Source of the DNA: Dipteris shenzhenensis
Taxonomy: Eukaryota > Polypodiophyta > Polypodiopsida > Gleicheniales
DNA: 64,000 bases
Direction: 5' to 3' (one strand)
Assembly: GCA_047967505.1 (NCBI GenBank)
Contig: CM106540.1
In this document: positions 12,780-25,600 of the stretch, in pieces
Numbering within the stretch: position 1 is the stretch's first letter
Layout: the number at the start of each line of letters is the position of its first letter
The notes under the pieces: generated by a model
The model's database searches: none
What the model was told of the DNA's origin: nothing
The model's input: only the letters and a program-made list of their open reading frames with translations
Made by a program: the position numbers and the translations under genes

Positions 12780-13471
12780 GCAACCAACTAAGATGGCGCA
12801 AATGCCCAACCACTTGAGTTGCTGCTGCTCTGCGGGGTGGGCTAAAGGGTTGTTGGTGTTCCTCCTTCTACAAATCTCATGGCCTTGTTTTTGTTTTCTT
12901 GGTCGCACTCACCCAACCATGGACACACCCATGGTCCACTCCAAGGGGCACATCTGTATGGGGACCTATGCTATGTGAACGAGGACAACCGCTCTATACA
13001 AGGTTCTTGCCTTTTGCAAATGATCATACATGAGGTTCGTGCCTTTTGCAAGCCATCGAATGGTGGAGAAGAGACTCGATTCGCAACACATGCATGGATT
13101 GTGGGTAGGCAGACACACATCGTACCGCTGCTCCTTCCTATCGAGGTTAACTGGAAACCAATGAGGTCAGGCTAAGTGGTAGCCGACATGACTTGGGACG
13201 TCAGTTAGGAAAGGCATAAAGATTATTGCCCTCACCCCTCCTTCTCTGCCATCTTAACAGCCACCACGTCTTAGCTGCTCTGGCACAGCACCCTGAGCTA
13301 CCGCTATCACCACGGTTAACTGGAAACCAAAGAGGTTAGGTGAAGTGGTAGCCGACATGACTTGGGTTGTAAGTTAGGAAAGCCGTCAAAATTACTTCAC
13401 TAGCTTCTTCTGTGTCTTTCTTTTCTTTTCTTCTTCACAGCCAACGCCTGAGCTTCTCCTCGTCATTCGCC
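12780..13471 (+). promoter_or_regulatory. RPN9 upstream region and 5' UTR (approximate)
   Basis: This is the sequence directly upstream of the RPN9 start codon. The last 70 bases are pyrimidine-rich (ttcttttcttttcttcttcacag), typical of a plant 5' UTR; the cacag could also be the 3' end of an untranslated intron. No convincing TATA box is seen. TGGGC/GCCCA pentamers, the core of the proteasome-gene element bound by NAC53/NAC78 in Arabidopsis, occur near 12803 and 12838, but a 5-mer is weak evidence. A duplicated block lies at 13145-13400. Confidence 0.45.
13145..13400 (+). repeat. Duplicated block of about 90 bp upstream of RPN9, copies 169 bp apart
   Basis: The block starting ggttaactggaaacca at 13145 recurs at 13314. 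Both continue through agtggtagccgacatgacttggg and gttaggaaag with few mismatches, then diverge. The second copy ends about 70 bp before the RPN9 ATG. Confidence 0.88.
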
Positions 13472-13621
13472 ATGGCTGCATTGAAGTATTTGGAAAATCA
13501 GCGCGCTGCGCAGCCCGAACTCGCCGAGTGGTACTCTTCCCTCGCTGATTTGTACGAGCGCAAACTCTGGCATCAGCTTACCCTCAAATTGGAGCAGTTC
13601 GTCGCTTTGACCGTCTTCCAG
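13472..13621 (+). CDS. RPN9: RPN9 exon 1 (residues 1-50)
   Basis: It encodes [10 protein letters not shown] through [11 protein letters not shown] and ends at CAG|gtacgg, phase 0. [21 protein letters not shown] is the conserved N-terminal helix pair of RPN9. Confidence 0.96.
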
Positions 13622-16600
13622 GTACGGTTTAACAGTTCACGGGCATGCCTCTGTGTATCGTAGGCGATCTCTTCATCCCTGGCAGTGCCTTGCGATCTTG
13701 TACGCTTGTTGTGACAAAGGCATTTGACGTGGATCCTGTTGTTTGGCTGCGACACACGAAGCTATGATAGGTTTTGTAGAGCCTGCTTTAGATGCCATCA
13801 GCTCCTGTTTCCTTCCCGTCCGACACTCCCCTGTCTTTGTCTCTGTCCTCGTATTTGCTATTTTTTTAAAACTGCGGTGTTCAAAAATTTTCAATCTGCA
13901 AGACTGGATATATTCTACTGTTCTGAAGGCCATCCATTGGTGGCTTGGTAATTATTCTGTGATCTTTTGTTTCTGGTAGCCACATCATTTGGAATTCTTA
14001 GCACCTTGCTCTAATACGCCGTAGCCCATCATTCTCCTAGAGGATAGAATATGAGGAGACAGATCCACAAGATGCGCAATAGCTGCAACTGCAGGAGGTT
14101 GTGGTTTTGGGAGACCGAAAAGGAGGTTAAGGACCAGGGTCTGTGATGCGTATAAGGCATCAGTTTGGGTGAAGTAGATGCTATTAAGATTTAAACTGGC
14201 AGAGGTAGGCTTCAATCCGGATAGTTTAGTGGTTATGTCAGGCGCTCCAAGAGTTTGATCTCAATTGAAGGTACATACCTGTAAAAGAGGAGGACAGTTC
14301 TTATTTGTTGATTGGAATCAAGCACGCCCTATTAAGGTCTCTGAATTCACAGTGGTTTTTCAGCTGTTCCTCCCTCTTTAATAATGGTGGAATCAGCTCC
14401 TGCTTAATACATCTCCATTGCTGCTGCAGATATCATAAGGCTTGCCGAGATCAAAGCTCATTTTCCAGTGTGCTCTTCTGTTATGCAGACCTAATTTGCC
14501 TTTGGTGTCACAACGAACTACTGCATTCCATGGGACCAAGTGGCCCACCTTTTAAAGAGCTTGTCGTTTAGCGGGCTGGTTTGCTAGTCACTGGCTGGCT
14601 GGCTGGCTGGCCAGGTCACTGTGGTCTATCTGACTCTTTTTTCACAACCAAGTTGGCCTTCGTAGGCATGTTGTGACGTTGCAATTTGAAAGAAGCAGCC
14701 CTAATTAGCAGCACTAGAGGCTAGCTTTACACTTGGAAACGAGAACGTGATTGAACATTGAATGGAGAAACAAACTCAAATCATTTCACAAACATGGTAC
14801 AAATACCATGGACTCCACAAATCAGGGGTTGGATTTGTAACAGGGTATGCGAGGGGCTGCACATACACGACCTTGGAAACAGGTGCCACCAACTATTGTG
14901 GTGGACTTAACAAACAACGCAATGCACGTGGGCCTATCGGCTAGATTTAGATGCTCGTCTGGGAGAGACTAAAATGAAATCGTTTAGTCTTCACAAGCAA
15001 TTGTAGCTTAGCCTTCTCCTTTAGTGCTAGCCTTCGTCATGGCTGAGTCTGCAATTCACCTCTGGAGTGCCGACAAAAACTCAATACGAAGACTTTGTAT
15101 AAATGGATGCTCAAGTACGTGTGGCGTGAGGCTGCAATCTGTGACCCAAATGTTGCACGCAGTGATGCTGGGCCACTGTCTCCTAGACACTACCTCTGGA
15201 GAGAACTCTGGACATTGTCAGGATCCTGGATCTTCTGGCTTGTGTCTTTCTTCCTATTCACCAAGAGAGAAGGGGAGAAAAGGCGCGCCGCCCCTTTGTC
15301 AGCCAGGCTATCATACCCTGTGCAAATACTCATTGAATCTGCCACGTCCTCGCTCTAATCGTGAGTGAGCATTACCAAGTGCTTTGTGGCAGGGGGCAGC
15401 TTCTCAAGCAGTGGGCAGTCACGTTGTAGTAGTCCCTTGCCATGCAACAATGGCATGTACCATACTTCTTTATCTGATCCAGCCAAGGACAATGGGGAGC
15501 CACTGGCCAGAGAAATAAGAAATCTTCCTTGACAGAATTCTGGTTCACAACTGAGACTAGAATTGAGTAAGAAGCTCAGGCAGCATCTGTTACTCCTACC
15601 CATGTCTCTCTGACAAGGAGATTCATGAGACCCCAGCCAGAGAACTTAGAAATCTTCCTCAATTGAAGGCTGGTTCAGAGTTGAGACTAGAATGGGGTTG
15701 CTGGCAACTGTCGAGGGCTCAAGTCGTAGAACCGTTCCCATGCTCATATTGAAGAAGACTGGTGAGGGCAGATTATGGAGGACTCTGTTTGAGATCACTG
15801 ACCGACCTGTGAGCCTTCGTACGAGGAGGACAAGGTGTCAGTAGATCAAGGGAGTTGGTGTGGCTAGGTAGAGGGATATGGACTTGTGACAGAATTCATT
15901 CAGAGGCTGTTTGCAGCAAGTTAGGGTTGCACACAGCAGCCCTAATCATGGTCATTTCTGTGCAGGATAAGGTCATGTGCATGCTCACCTGACAGGCCAG
16001 CCATACCATGGGTCAACGTGACCAGTTCTGGTTAATACTGACCACGTTGGGTCAGGGTACAAACTCAAATGCTCTGCTGAACAGGGAATACTCTGCCTTG
16101 GCACTATATACGAGTTGATCAGTAATTATCACTGGCCAAGGTAGAAAAATGAATGCCACGTGGCAGATGCACCACAGTTTGCCCTAATTCAGAGATTTTG
16201 AGGGCTCCACTACCACTGATTGCTGCAATTTATGCATAGACAGGATAGAATAGAGCAATATAACACATAGATCTTAAAAGCCCCAATTTCTAATTCATGA
16301 CATCTTTCCATAACCCCTTGCTTTACTTTGTCATAGGTCTTACCCAAACCAATGTGTCCAGCCATTGGTGAACTATGCATCTCCTTCAAAATCAATCTTG
16401 AAAAAAGAATGAGGGACCAAATATACAAGTACATTAAAAGACCATTCTATAAGGCATATTGAGGGTAATCTTTGCATTGTGGGTCTTGGAGAGCCATGAA
16501 GATCTCAGCTGATTCTGGGTACCCCAAGTATTCCTCCTGAAGATCATGAATCCAATCCTTGTATATAGTGTAAATGACATAGCATTGACATGACCATAGT

Positions 16601-19600
16601 CTAGATAATGCATCAATAACATTCTCCTTTCCCCTCTTATATTCAATGTCAAAATGACAGCCTTGAATAAATTCTAACCACCTCTTTTGCTTTGGAGTGA
16701 GAGTATTTTGGGATACAAAATATTTCAATGACCTACGATCTGTCCTTACTTTGAAATGACTACCGGTGTCACTGCTTGATTGCATGTACAATAGCAAGCA
16801 TCTCTTTGTCATGAGTTGGAAATATGTACTCTTTATCACTCAGCCATGGCCCTGCTTGAGGACAGACCCAATGCCCTTCCCACATGCTCAGCCTCAATCA
16901 AGAAAGGAAAATTTGGAGCACCTCATCTAGAGCATAAGGGCTAGCCCTGCGCAAAGATCAAGCGCCAGAAATGTTCTGTATCTTGCTCTGCCACGTGTCA
17001 GCCTCTGATCAGCCCTAAATGCCAATGTACTCGAAATTGAATGATTTTGAAATGAATGTGTTCAGCATGAAATCAGGAGATCATTAGCCCTCAACAATCT
17101 CAGAGAAATTTCCATTTTCAAGCCAAAAATTGCCGGGGAATCAGTGTGCCATCAGACCTCTTTATCTGCTGCGATCTGGACAAATTCTGCTCCAATTTCT
17201 GTTTTGATGGCATGTACTGAGTCGCCTCAGCTGGGGGAACAACTGTACAAGGTTTGGTGTTGATTTGATTTCATTTGCCCTCTAATTTACCTGGGAATCT
17301 GTTCCAGCAGGTCCGATTTAGGTTTTTCTCTGCGAAAAGACCCTTACTTCGTTCTTATTGAACACTAATACAAGCACACATCTTTCATTGAGAGTTGCAC
17401 CTCCTAAGATCAGCTGAAAGCTGTACATGCAAGGACAGCAGCATCTAGCAGCCGTGCTAGCCAGCCCCATGGAGTTGTACATCCATGTCCTCTCTTCCAA
17501 GTAAGAGAGACCTTCCCTCTACCCCATTTCTATGTTTCTTACTAGTTCTTGCTATTCTCAGCTTGCCTAGTCCCTAAACTAGTAGCAGATAGCAGAATTA
17601 GTAGAACCTCTGCTTCATTCTACTATAGCATTTTGCATCTCGTTGTGCAACAGTTGTTGGGTGATAGCTTTTCCTTGCAAGGATGGACAGCATGCCTCAT
17701 TTTAGAGAAATAATCAATGGTACAAAGAACTATCAAGGCAAGCTGCCCCTTAATAATGCCAAGAAAATTGAGGATAGGGAGACAAAAGATGGCAATGTCC
17801 ATCATTAAAGGCATACTTTTAATAATCACATAATAAGTGCAAGACTTCATCACAGGTTGACAGACAATTTTGAAATGAGCAGCACAAGGCAGGTGTTGCA
17901 ATTAGGAGTCACTTTTTGAAGAGATGAGAGTGAGATGCAACCCTCCAATCATCTCACCTAGATCTGAGAGCTTTGTGATTGATGAAAGGATAGAAGCCAT
18001 AAACCTCATTCCCATCATTTTAAACTCGTTGTCACCCACCTTCAGAAATTTCATTTTGTGGTTTCAACATGATAGTTAATTTGTCATGCCTAGTATGCAA
18101 GAGATGATTAGGATGCTCTATCAGGAAGAGCAGATGATGCAGAACATGGAGGAGAATAATGGTAATGAGCAAGCCTTTGCTGCCTGTGGCTGTGGGAAAG
18201 GCAAAGGGAAATTTCAGAGAAATGCAGATGCTTCAAATGTAGATAGAGGTGGAGAAGGTGGTAGCAATGCCAACAGTAATGCTCAGGGTTCCAGCAATAG
18301 ATCCAAATAGACATACAAGAAGGTTAAATGCCATTATTGTTGTAAGATGCGTCACTATGAGAATGATGCTGGATGTGACCTAGACTCCCTCCTCTAGGGT
18401 AAGCTTGGCTTAAGCTCTGCGGTTGGATGGTGCTAGGCATCTCATCCACTTTGTCTTTTATCGGTAAGCTTGGCTTAAGCTCTGTGGTTGGATGGTGCTA
18501 GGCATCTCATCCACTTTGTCTTTTATCATAGTCTTGTGACCTACTTAAGATATTAGGTCATGGTAAGGTTTAATACCTTGGCTATCATTCTTTAAATCGT
18601 GACACTTGGCTTGCTGAGTGCATGCCACCGAGCTCTACCCAAATTAACACATCAATTTAATTAATTTGTCTGGCATGCAGATTATTTGTTTGGAGCCATC
18701 GCCTGCTTGCTGATTCTGTTTTTGCTGCTTGGGTTTGAATACTCCATTTGTACCTCTTTTGCAGAGCAAGTGTTTCAAGTGTTACATTTTAGTACAACTA
18801 TGGTACACCTTTTTGCATGCGATTTCAGACGAGACCATCTTTTTCCTCCGGGTCTAATTTGTGTTACTTTGCAGGCAGGGGATGCCCTTATCCAACTCTA
18901 TCACAATTTTATCTCAGAGTTTGAGACCAAAATAAATCTTTTGAAGCTTGCCCACTTTGCAGACATAGTCTCTCGCCAGTATACTGAAAATGAAGTTGCC
19001 GTCAGTTATTTAGAGGAAGTGATTGAAAAGCTTAGGGCAACGAAGCAGAGACGTATTGAGGAACCAGTTTTGTACTTGAAGATGCGGATAGCCGCTTTAA
19101 AGCTAGAGCGAGGGGAGCAAAAGGAGTGCAAGAAACTGCTGGATGAAGGGAAAATTACTCTGGACAGTATGACAGATGTAGACCCTTCTGTGCATGCTAC
19201 TTTTCATTGGGTTTCATCTCAATATTTCAAGTCGCGGCAGGAGTTTGCAGAATTTTACAAAAGTGCCCTTATGTATTTGGCATATACATCTGTGGAGACA
19301 CTATCTGAACCTTTTAAACTGGTGAGCTCTGCTTTTCGACCCTTTTAGAGGTTGTCTGGCGTGAAAAAACATAAAAGTGTGCACAGTTGCATAAGTCCGT
19401 GCTGCTCAAGCTGCTTCATTTTCCTCCGTCTCTTTTATGGCAGTTATTTTGGGATAAAACTTTGTGGGTGCAGCTTGATGTCTATAATTGTGTCTATGGC
19501 ATGCTTAACATGCCCTCAGTTAATATTGTGGTGGGATGCAGGATTTGGCATTTGATCTGTCACTTGCAGCTTTGTTGGGAGACAATATCTACAATTTTGG

Positions 19601-22600
19601 AGAGCTACTGGCCCATCCAATTGTAAGCATTTCCAGGGCCCCATCTCCTTTGACTTCGATCTCATGTAAATTGCTATAGGACCATAGAAAGCGCCATTGG
19701 ACTTGCGATGAGACTGCAATATATAGCTTTCATCTTGATTCATTGTATGTTTACACTGATATGGACTTCATTTAGAAAGATTGTCTTCATTTTTTCTATG
19801 GTTAACATTTTATAACTATTATTGAGTCTGAATGTTGTTAGTGAGATGCCTGGGTTTTAGAAGATATTTACAGCTAAGTTTAAGGTAAAAACACATCAAA
19901 AGGTTGTTGAGTGAGAGAAGACTCAAGTGTGCGGGTGTGAAGTGATGAGCCACACCACAAACTCATTAGTTTTATTAGGATTAGGTTTTACCGTATGACT
20001 GTCTTAAGACAATCATAGATGTCTTATCTTTAATAAAGGGGTGGCAATGTGCCTTTACCCCAACAACCTCCCACCTAAAGGCCAATGTGCCTAAAGGGGA
20101 GAAAAGAATAAAAAATTACAGCAATATACAGTTACTGTATACAAGACCATAAAATAAGAATGGTCTCATCCTAATCCCATGATGTGGCGGCAATGTGCAA
20201 ACCGCTCTGTAGGCAAGCTCTTAGTGAGCAAATCTGCAGGATTATCATCAGTATGCACCTTCACAAGCTCAAGTCGCTTGTCTTCCAGTACCTCCCTGAT
20301 GAAATGATATTTCACATCTATGTGCTTGGTCTTCTGATGAAAGACCGGATTCTTTGCCAACATGATAGCACTCTGACTATCACAATGCAAAACTGGCATA
20401 TCTCCTGTAATGCCCAAGTCTCCCACCAGCCGAGTAAGCCATATTGCTTCCTTGCAAGCCTCAGTGGCTGCAACATATTCAGCTTCAGTAGTTGACAGTG
20501 CAATGCATTTCTGCAACCGAGACACCCATGATATAGCACCTCCTGCAAAAGTGAAAATATAACCGGTAGTAGACTTCCGGTTATCTGCATTCCCTGCATA
20601 GTCTGAATCTGTAAAACCATGCACCAATGCATCCTGCCTACCATAGCATATGCACAAGTCTTTGGTACCCTTGAGATACCTCAAGACACCTTTCACTGCT
20701 TCCCAGTGCCGCTTGCCTGGATTTGCCATATACCTGCTGATGACTCCCACCGCAAAAGCAATATCCGGACGAGTGGCAACCATGGCATACATCAAAGAAC
20801 CAACTGCAGATGCATACGGAACCTTGGCCATTTCAGCCTTATCATCATCTGATCTGGGGCTGTCCTTACTGCTGAGTTTTAAATGTGGAGGCAACGGGGT
20901 ACTAATAGACTTCCCCCCCTCCATTTTAAAGCGCTGCAGTACTTTGTCAATGTACTCCTTCTGTGACAGAAACAAAAGTCCCTTGGACCTGTCACGAGTA
21001 ATCCGCATGCCAAGAATATGATTTGCATCACCCAAGTCTTTCATGTCAAAAGACTTATGCAGTTGTTTCTTCAAAGCACTAATCTCATGCTGAGATTTAC
21101 TGGCAATAAGCATGTCATCCACATATACAATGAGTAGCATCAAACTGCCATCCTTTGCCCGTTTGGTGTACAAGCAATGATCGGTCTCACACCTATGATA
21201 CCCTTGGGACTGCATGAAGGCATCAAACTTCTTGTACCATTCTCTTGGCGCCTGCTTGAGTCCATACAAGCTCTTCTTGAGCTTACACACAAGCTGCTCT
21301 TTCCCTTTAACAACATATCCCTCTGGCTGACTCATATAGATCTCATCATGGAGATCTCCGTGAAGAAAAGCTGTCTTCACATCCATCTGACATAAATCCA
21401 TGTCGTCATGAGCAACAAGAGCTAACACTGCTCTCAAAGTAGTCATCTTGACTACAGGGGAAAAGATCTCATCAAAGTCAATGCCCTTCTCCTGCTTAAA
21501 TCCCTTGGCAACCAATCTGGCCTTATACCTCGGTAAAGCGTTTGAATCCACTTTGACTTTGTAAACCCACTTGCATGGCAAAACCTTTCTGCCTGCAGGT
21601 AGCTGCACCAAGTCCCATGTATCATTTTGAAGTAGGGAGTCCATTTCTGACTGCATGGCTTTCTCCCACTTCTTTTTCTCTGTTCTTCCCATAGCTTCCT
21701 TGAAGCTGGAAGGCTCACCACAATCTGTCAGCATGATAAAATCAGCCACATTATTGGCTCCTGGAACAAACCTGGCAGGAGGCCGTTGTACACGGGTGCT
21801 CCTACTAACAAAATGTTCCGGATTAGGCTGCTGTCCAGCCTGTTCGTCATGCATGACGGGTGGCTGTACCACCATATCTGGCTGTTCTACAGCCCCATCT
21901 GCTGGCATATCCAGTGGTGCATCAATGGCAAAATTATCTGGCTGATTTTCAGCCTGTATACCCTCTTGAACAGGGTTATCTGCAGCAGCCTGCTGCTGCA
22001 TATAAATGGGCATTCTTTGCTGTCCAACATCATCATAAATAACCCTCCTGTATTCCACAGGTTGTACGGGTTCCTTGTGTACACTATCCTCTTTAAAGAT
22101 GACATCATTGCTGCGTATAATCTTCCGTTTAACGGGATCCCATAACCTGTACCCCATTTCACCTTCGTCACCATAACCCATAAAGATGCATCTGATAGAC
22201 TTTGGCTCCAGTTTGGTGCGCAGTTCTTTGCGTACATGAGCAAAGCACTCGCAGCCAAATACACGTAAGTGCTTATATGAAGGTGGCTTGCCAGACCACA
22301 CCTCCTCTGGCACTTTCAACTCCAAAGCCTTGTTTGGCGACCTGTTAATAATGTGAACTGCTGTTTGCACGGCTTCTGCCCAAAAGCCATGGGGTAATGC
22401 AGCATAAGACAACATACATCGAACCTTCTCCTGAATAGTTCGATTCATCCGCTCACTTGCACCATTTTGAGATGCATTATGAGGGGCTGTGAGTTCCTGT
22501 TTGATGCCCTTAGCTTCGCAAAACTGCACAAAGGCATGTGACACATACTCACCCCCATTATCGGATCTGAGGCATTTCAGCCTGCGATCTGTCCGATTCT

Positions 22601-25600
22601 CAACCTGAGCGACAAACTTCTTGAAAGCATCTAAGGCATCGCCCTTATGCTTCAAGAAATAGACCCACACTTTGCGTGTGGCATCATTAACGAAAGTAAT
22701 AAAATATTTTGCACCCCCTAGTGATAACTGTGGCATCTCACACAAATCAGTGTGCACTAGATCAAGTGGTGCTCTATTCTGGGGAGTTCTCCTCTTATGA
22801 GGAGTCACAAAATGCTTGCCAAATATACAATGATCACAAGTAGGCAAATCTGAAAAAGAAAGAGACGGCAGATAACCCAAACGTGACAGTTCTTGCATTC
22901 CTTTAACAGACATGTGTCCCAACCGGCTATGCCACAATGAAACCTTTGGCAGCTGGGTTTGAAGGGCCTGAAGGGGGAAGAGTAAGAGGGAGGAGAGTGT
23001 GAGAGAGAGAGAAGACACAAATGTGCGGGTGTGAAGTGATGAGCCACACCACAAACTCATTAGTTTTATTAGGATTAGGTTTTATCCTATGACTGTCTTA
23101 AGACAGTCATAGATGTCTTAACTTTAATAAAGGGGTGGCAATGTGCCTTTACCCCAACAACCTCCCACCTAAAGGCCAATGTGCCTAAAGGGGAGAAAAG
23201 AATAAAAATTACAGCAATATACAGTTATTGTATACAGGACCATAAAATAAGAATGGTCTCATCCTAATTCATGATGTGGCGGCAATGTGCAAACCGCTCA
23301 GTAGGCAAGCTCTTAGTGAGCAAATCTGCAGGATTATCATCAGTATGCACCTTCACAAGCTCAAGTCGCTTGTCTTCCAGTACCTCCCTGATGAAATGAT
23401 ATTTCACATCTATGTGCTTGGTCTTCTAACGAAAGACCGGATTCTTTGCCAACATGATAGCACTCTGACTATCACAATGCAAAACTGGCATATCTCTTGC
23501 AATGCCCAAGTCTCCCACCAGCCGAGTAAGCCATATTGCTTCCTTGCAAGCCTCAGTGGCTGCAACATATTCAGCTTCAGTAGTTGACAGTGCAATGCAT
23601 TTCTGCAACCGAGACACCCATGATATAGCACCTCCTGCAAGTGTGAAAATATAACCGGTAGTAGACTTCCGGTTATCTGCATTCCCTGCATAGTCTGAAT
23701 CTGTAAAACCATGCACCAATGCATCCTGCCTACCATAGCATATGCACAAGTCTTTGGTACCCTTGAGATACCTCAAGACACCTTTCAGTGCTTCCCAGTG
23801 CCGCTTGCCTGGATTTGCCATATACCTGCTGATGACTCCCACCGCAAAAGCAATATCCGGACGAGTGGCAACCATGGCATACATCAAAGATCCAACTGCA
23901 GATGCATACGGAACCTTGGCCATTTCAGCCTTAATATCATCTGATCTGGGGCTGTCCTTACTGCTGAGTTTTAAATGTGGAGGCAACGGGGTACTAATAG
24001 ACTTCCCCCCCTCCATTTTAAAGCGCTGCAGTACTTTGTCAATGTACTCTTTCTGTGACAGAAACAAAAGTCCCTTGGACCTGTCACGAGTAATCCGCAT
24101 GCCAAGAATATGATTTGCATCACCCAAGTCTTTCATGTCAAAAGACTTATGCAGTTGTTTCTTCAAAGCACTAATCTCATGCTGAGATTTACTGGCAATA
24201 AGCATGTCATCCACATATAGAATGAGTAGCATCAAACTGCCATCCTTTGCCCGTTTGGTGTACAAGCAATGATCGGTCTCACACCTATGATACCCTTGGG
24301 CCTGCATGAAGGCATCAAACTTCTTGTACCATTCTCTTGGCGCCTGCTTGAGTCCATACAAGCTCCTCTTGAGCTTACACACAAGCTGCTCTTTCCCTTT
24401 AACAGCATATCCCTCTGGCTGACTCATATAGATCTCATCATGGAGATCTCCGTGAAGAAAAGCTGTCTTCACATCCATCTGACATAAATCCATGTCGTCA
24501 TGAGCAACAAGAGCTAACACTGCTCTCAAAGTAGTCATCTTGACTACAGGGGAAAAGATCTCATCAAAGTCAATGCCCTTCTCCTGCTTAAATCCCTTGG
24601 CAACCAATCTGGCCTTATACCTCGGTAAAGCATTTGAATCCACTTTGACTTTGTAAACCCACTTGCATGGCAAAACCTTTCTGCTTGCAGGTAGCTGCAC
24701 CAAGTCCCATGTATCATTTTGAAGTAGGGAGTCCATTTCTGACTGCATGGCTTTCTCCCACTTCTTTTTCTCTGTTCTTCCCATAGCTTCCTTGAAGCTG
24801 GAAGGCTCACCACAATCTGTCAGCATGATAAAATCAGCCACATTATTGGCTCCTGGAACAAACCTGGCAGGAGGCCGTTGTACACGGGTGCTCCTCCTAA
24901 CAAAATGTTCCGGATTAGGCTGCTGTCCAGCCTGTTCTTCATGCATGAGGGGTGGCTGTACCACCATATCTGGCTGTTCTACAGCCCCATCGGCTGGCAT
25001 ATCCAGTGGTGCATCATTGGCAAAATTATCTGGCTGATTTTCAGCCTGTATACCCTCTTGAACAGGGTTATATGCAGCAGCCTGCTGCTGCATATAAATG
25101 GGCATTCTTTGCTGTCCAACATCATCATAAATAACCCTCCTGTATTCCACAGGTTGCACGGGTTCGTTGTGTACACTATCCTCTTTAAAGATGACATCAT
25201 TGCTGCGTATAATTTTCCGTTTAACGGGATCCCATAACCTGTACCCCATTTCACCTTCGTCACCATAACCCATAAAGATGCATCTGATAGACTTTGGATC
25301 CAATTTTGTGCGCAGTTCTTTGCGTACATGAGCAAAGCACTCGCAGCCAAATACACGTAAGTGCTTGTATGAAGGTGGCTTGCCAGACCACACCTCCTCT
25401 GGCACTTTCAACTCCAAAGCCTTGTTTGGCGACCTGTTAATAATGTGAACTGCTGTTTGCATGGCTTCTGCCCAAAAGCCATGGGGTAATGCAGCATAAG
25501 ACAACATACATCGAACCTTCTCCTGAATAGTTCGATTCATCCGCTCACTTGCACCATTTTGAGATGCATTATGAGGGGCTGTGAGTTCCTGTTTGATGCC

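Larger units (their letters stand above)
13622..18874 (+). other. RPN9 intron 1 (5253 bp)
   Basis: This GT-AG intron holds dispersed repeat R1, a Gypsy pol fragment, a Copia gag fragment and a 65-bp tandem repeat. An open minus-strand stretch at 17623-17901 and the segments 15120-16190 and 16940-18060 show no domain I can name. Confidence 0.8.

Noticed and set aside
12803-12842. TGGGC/GCCCA as functional proteasome-gene elements
   Set aside because: A five-base core is expected by chance at this length; kept only as a remark.
13145-13400. CRISPR-like or phage-type repeats here and elsewhere
   Set aside because: Only two copies, long and imperfect, in a plant nuclear gene context.
17623-17901. 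Minus-strand frame with a CTIDYFSKM stretch recalling a Gypsy integrase core
   Set aside because: It lies upstream (minus strand) of the RNase H fragment, the wrong order for Gypsy, and key motifs are missing.
20184-25237. Many plus-strand frames of 60-125 codons opposite the Copia polyproteins
   Set aside because: They are shadows of the minus-strand gag-pol frames and appear in both copies only because the copies are near-identical.
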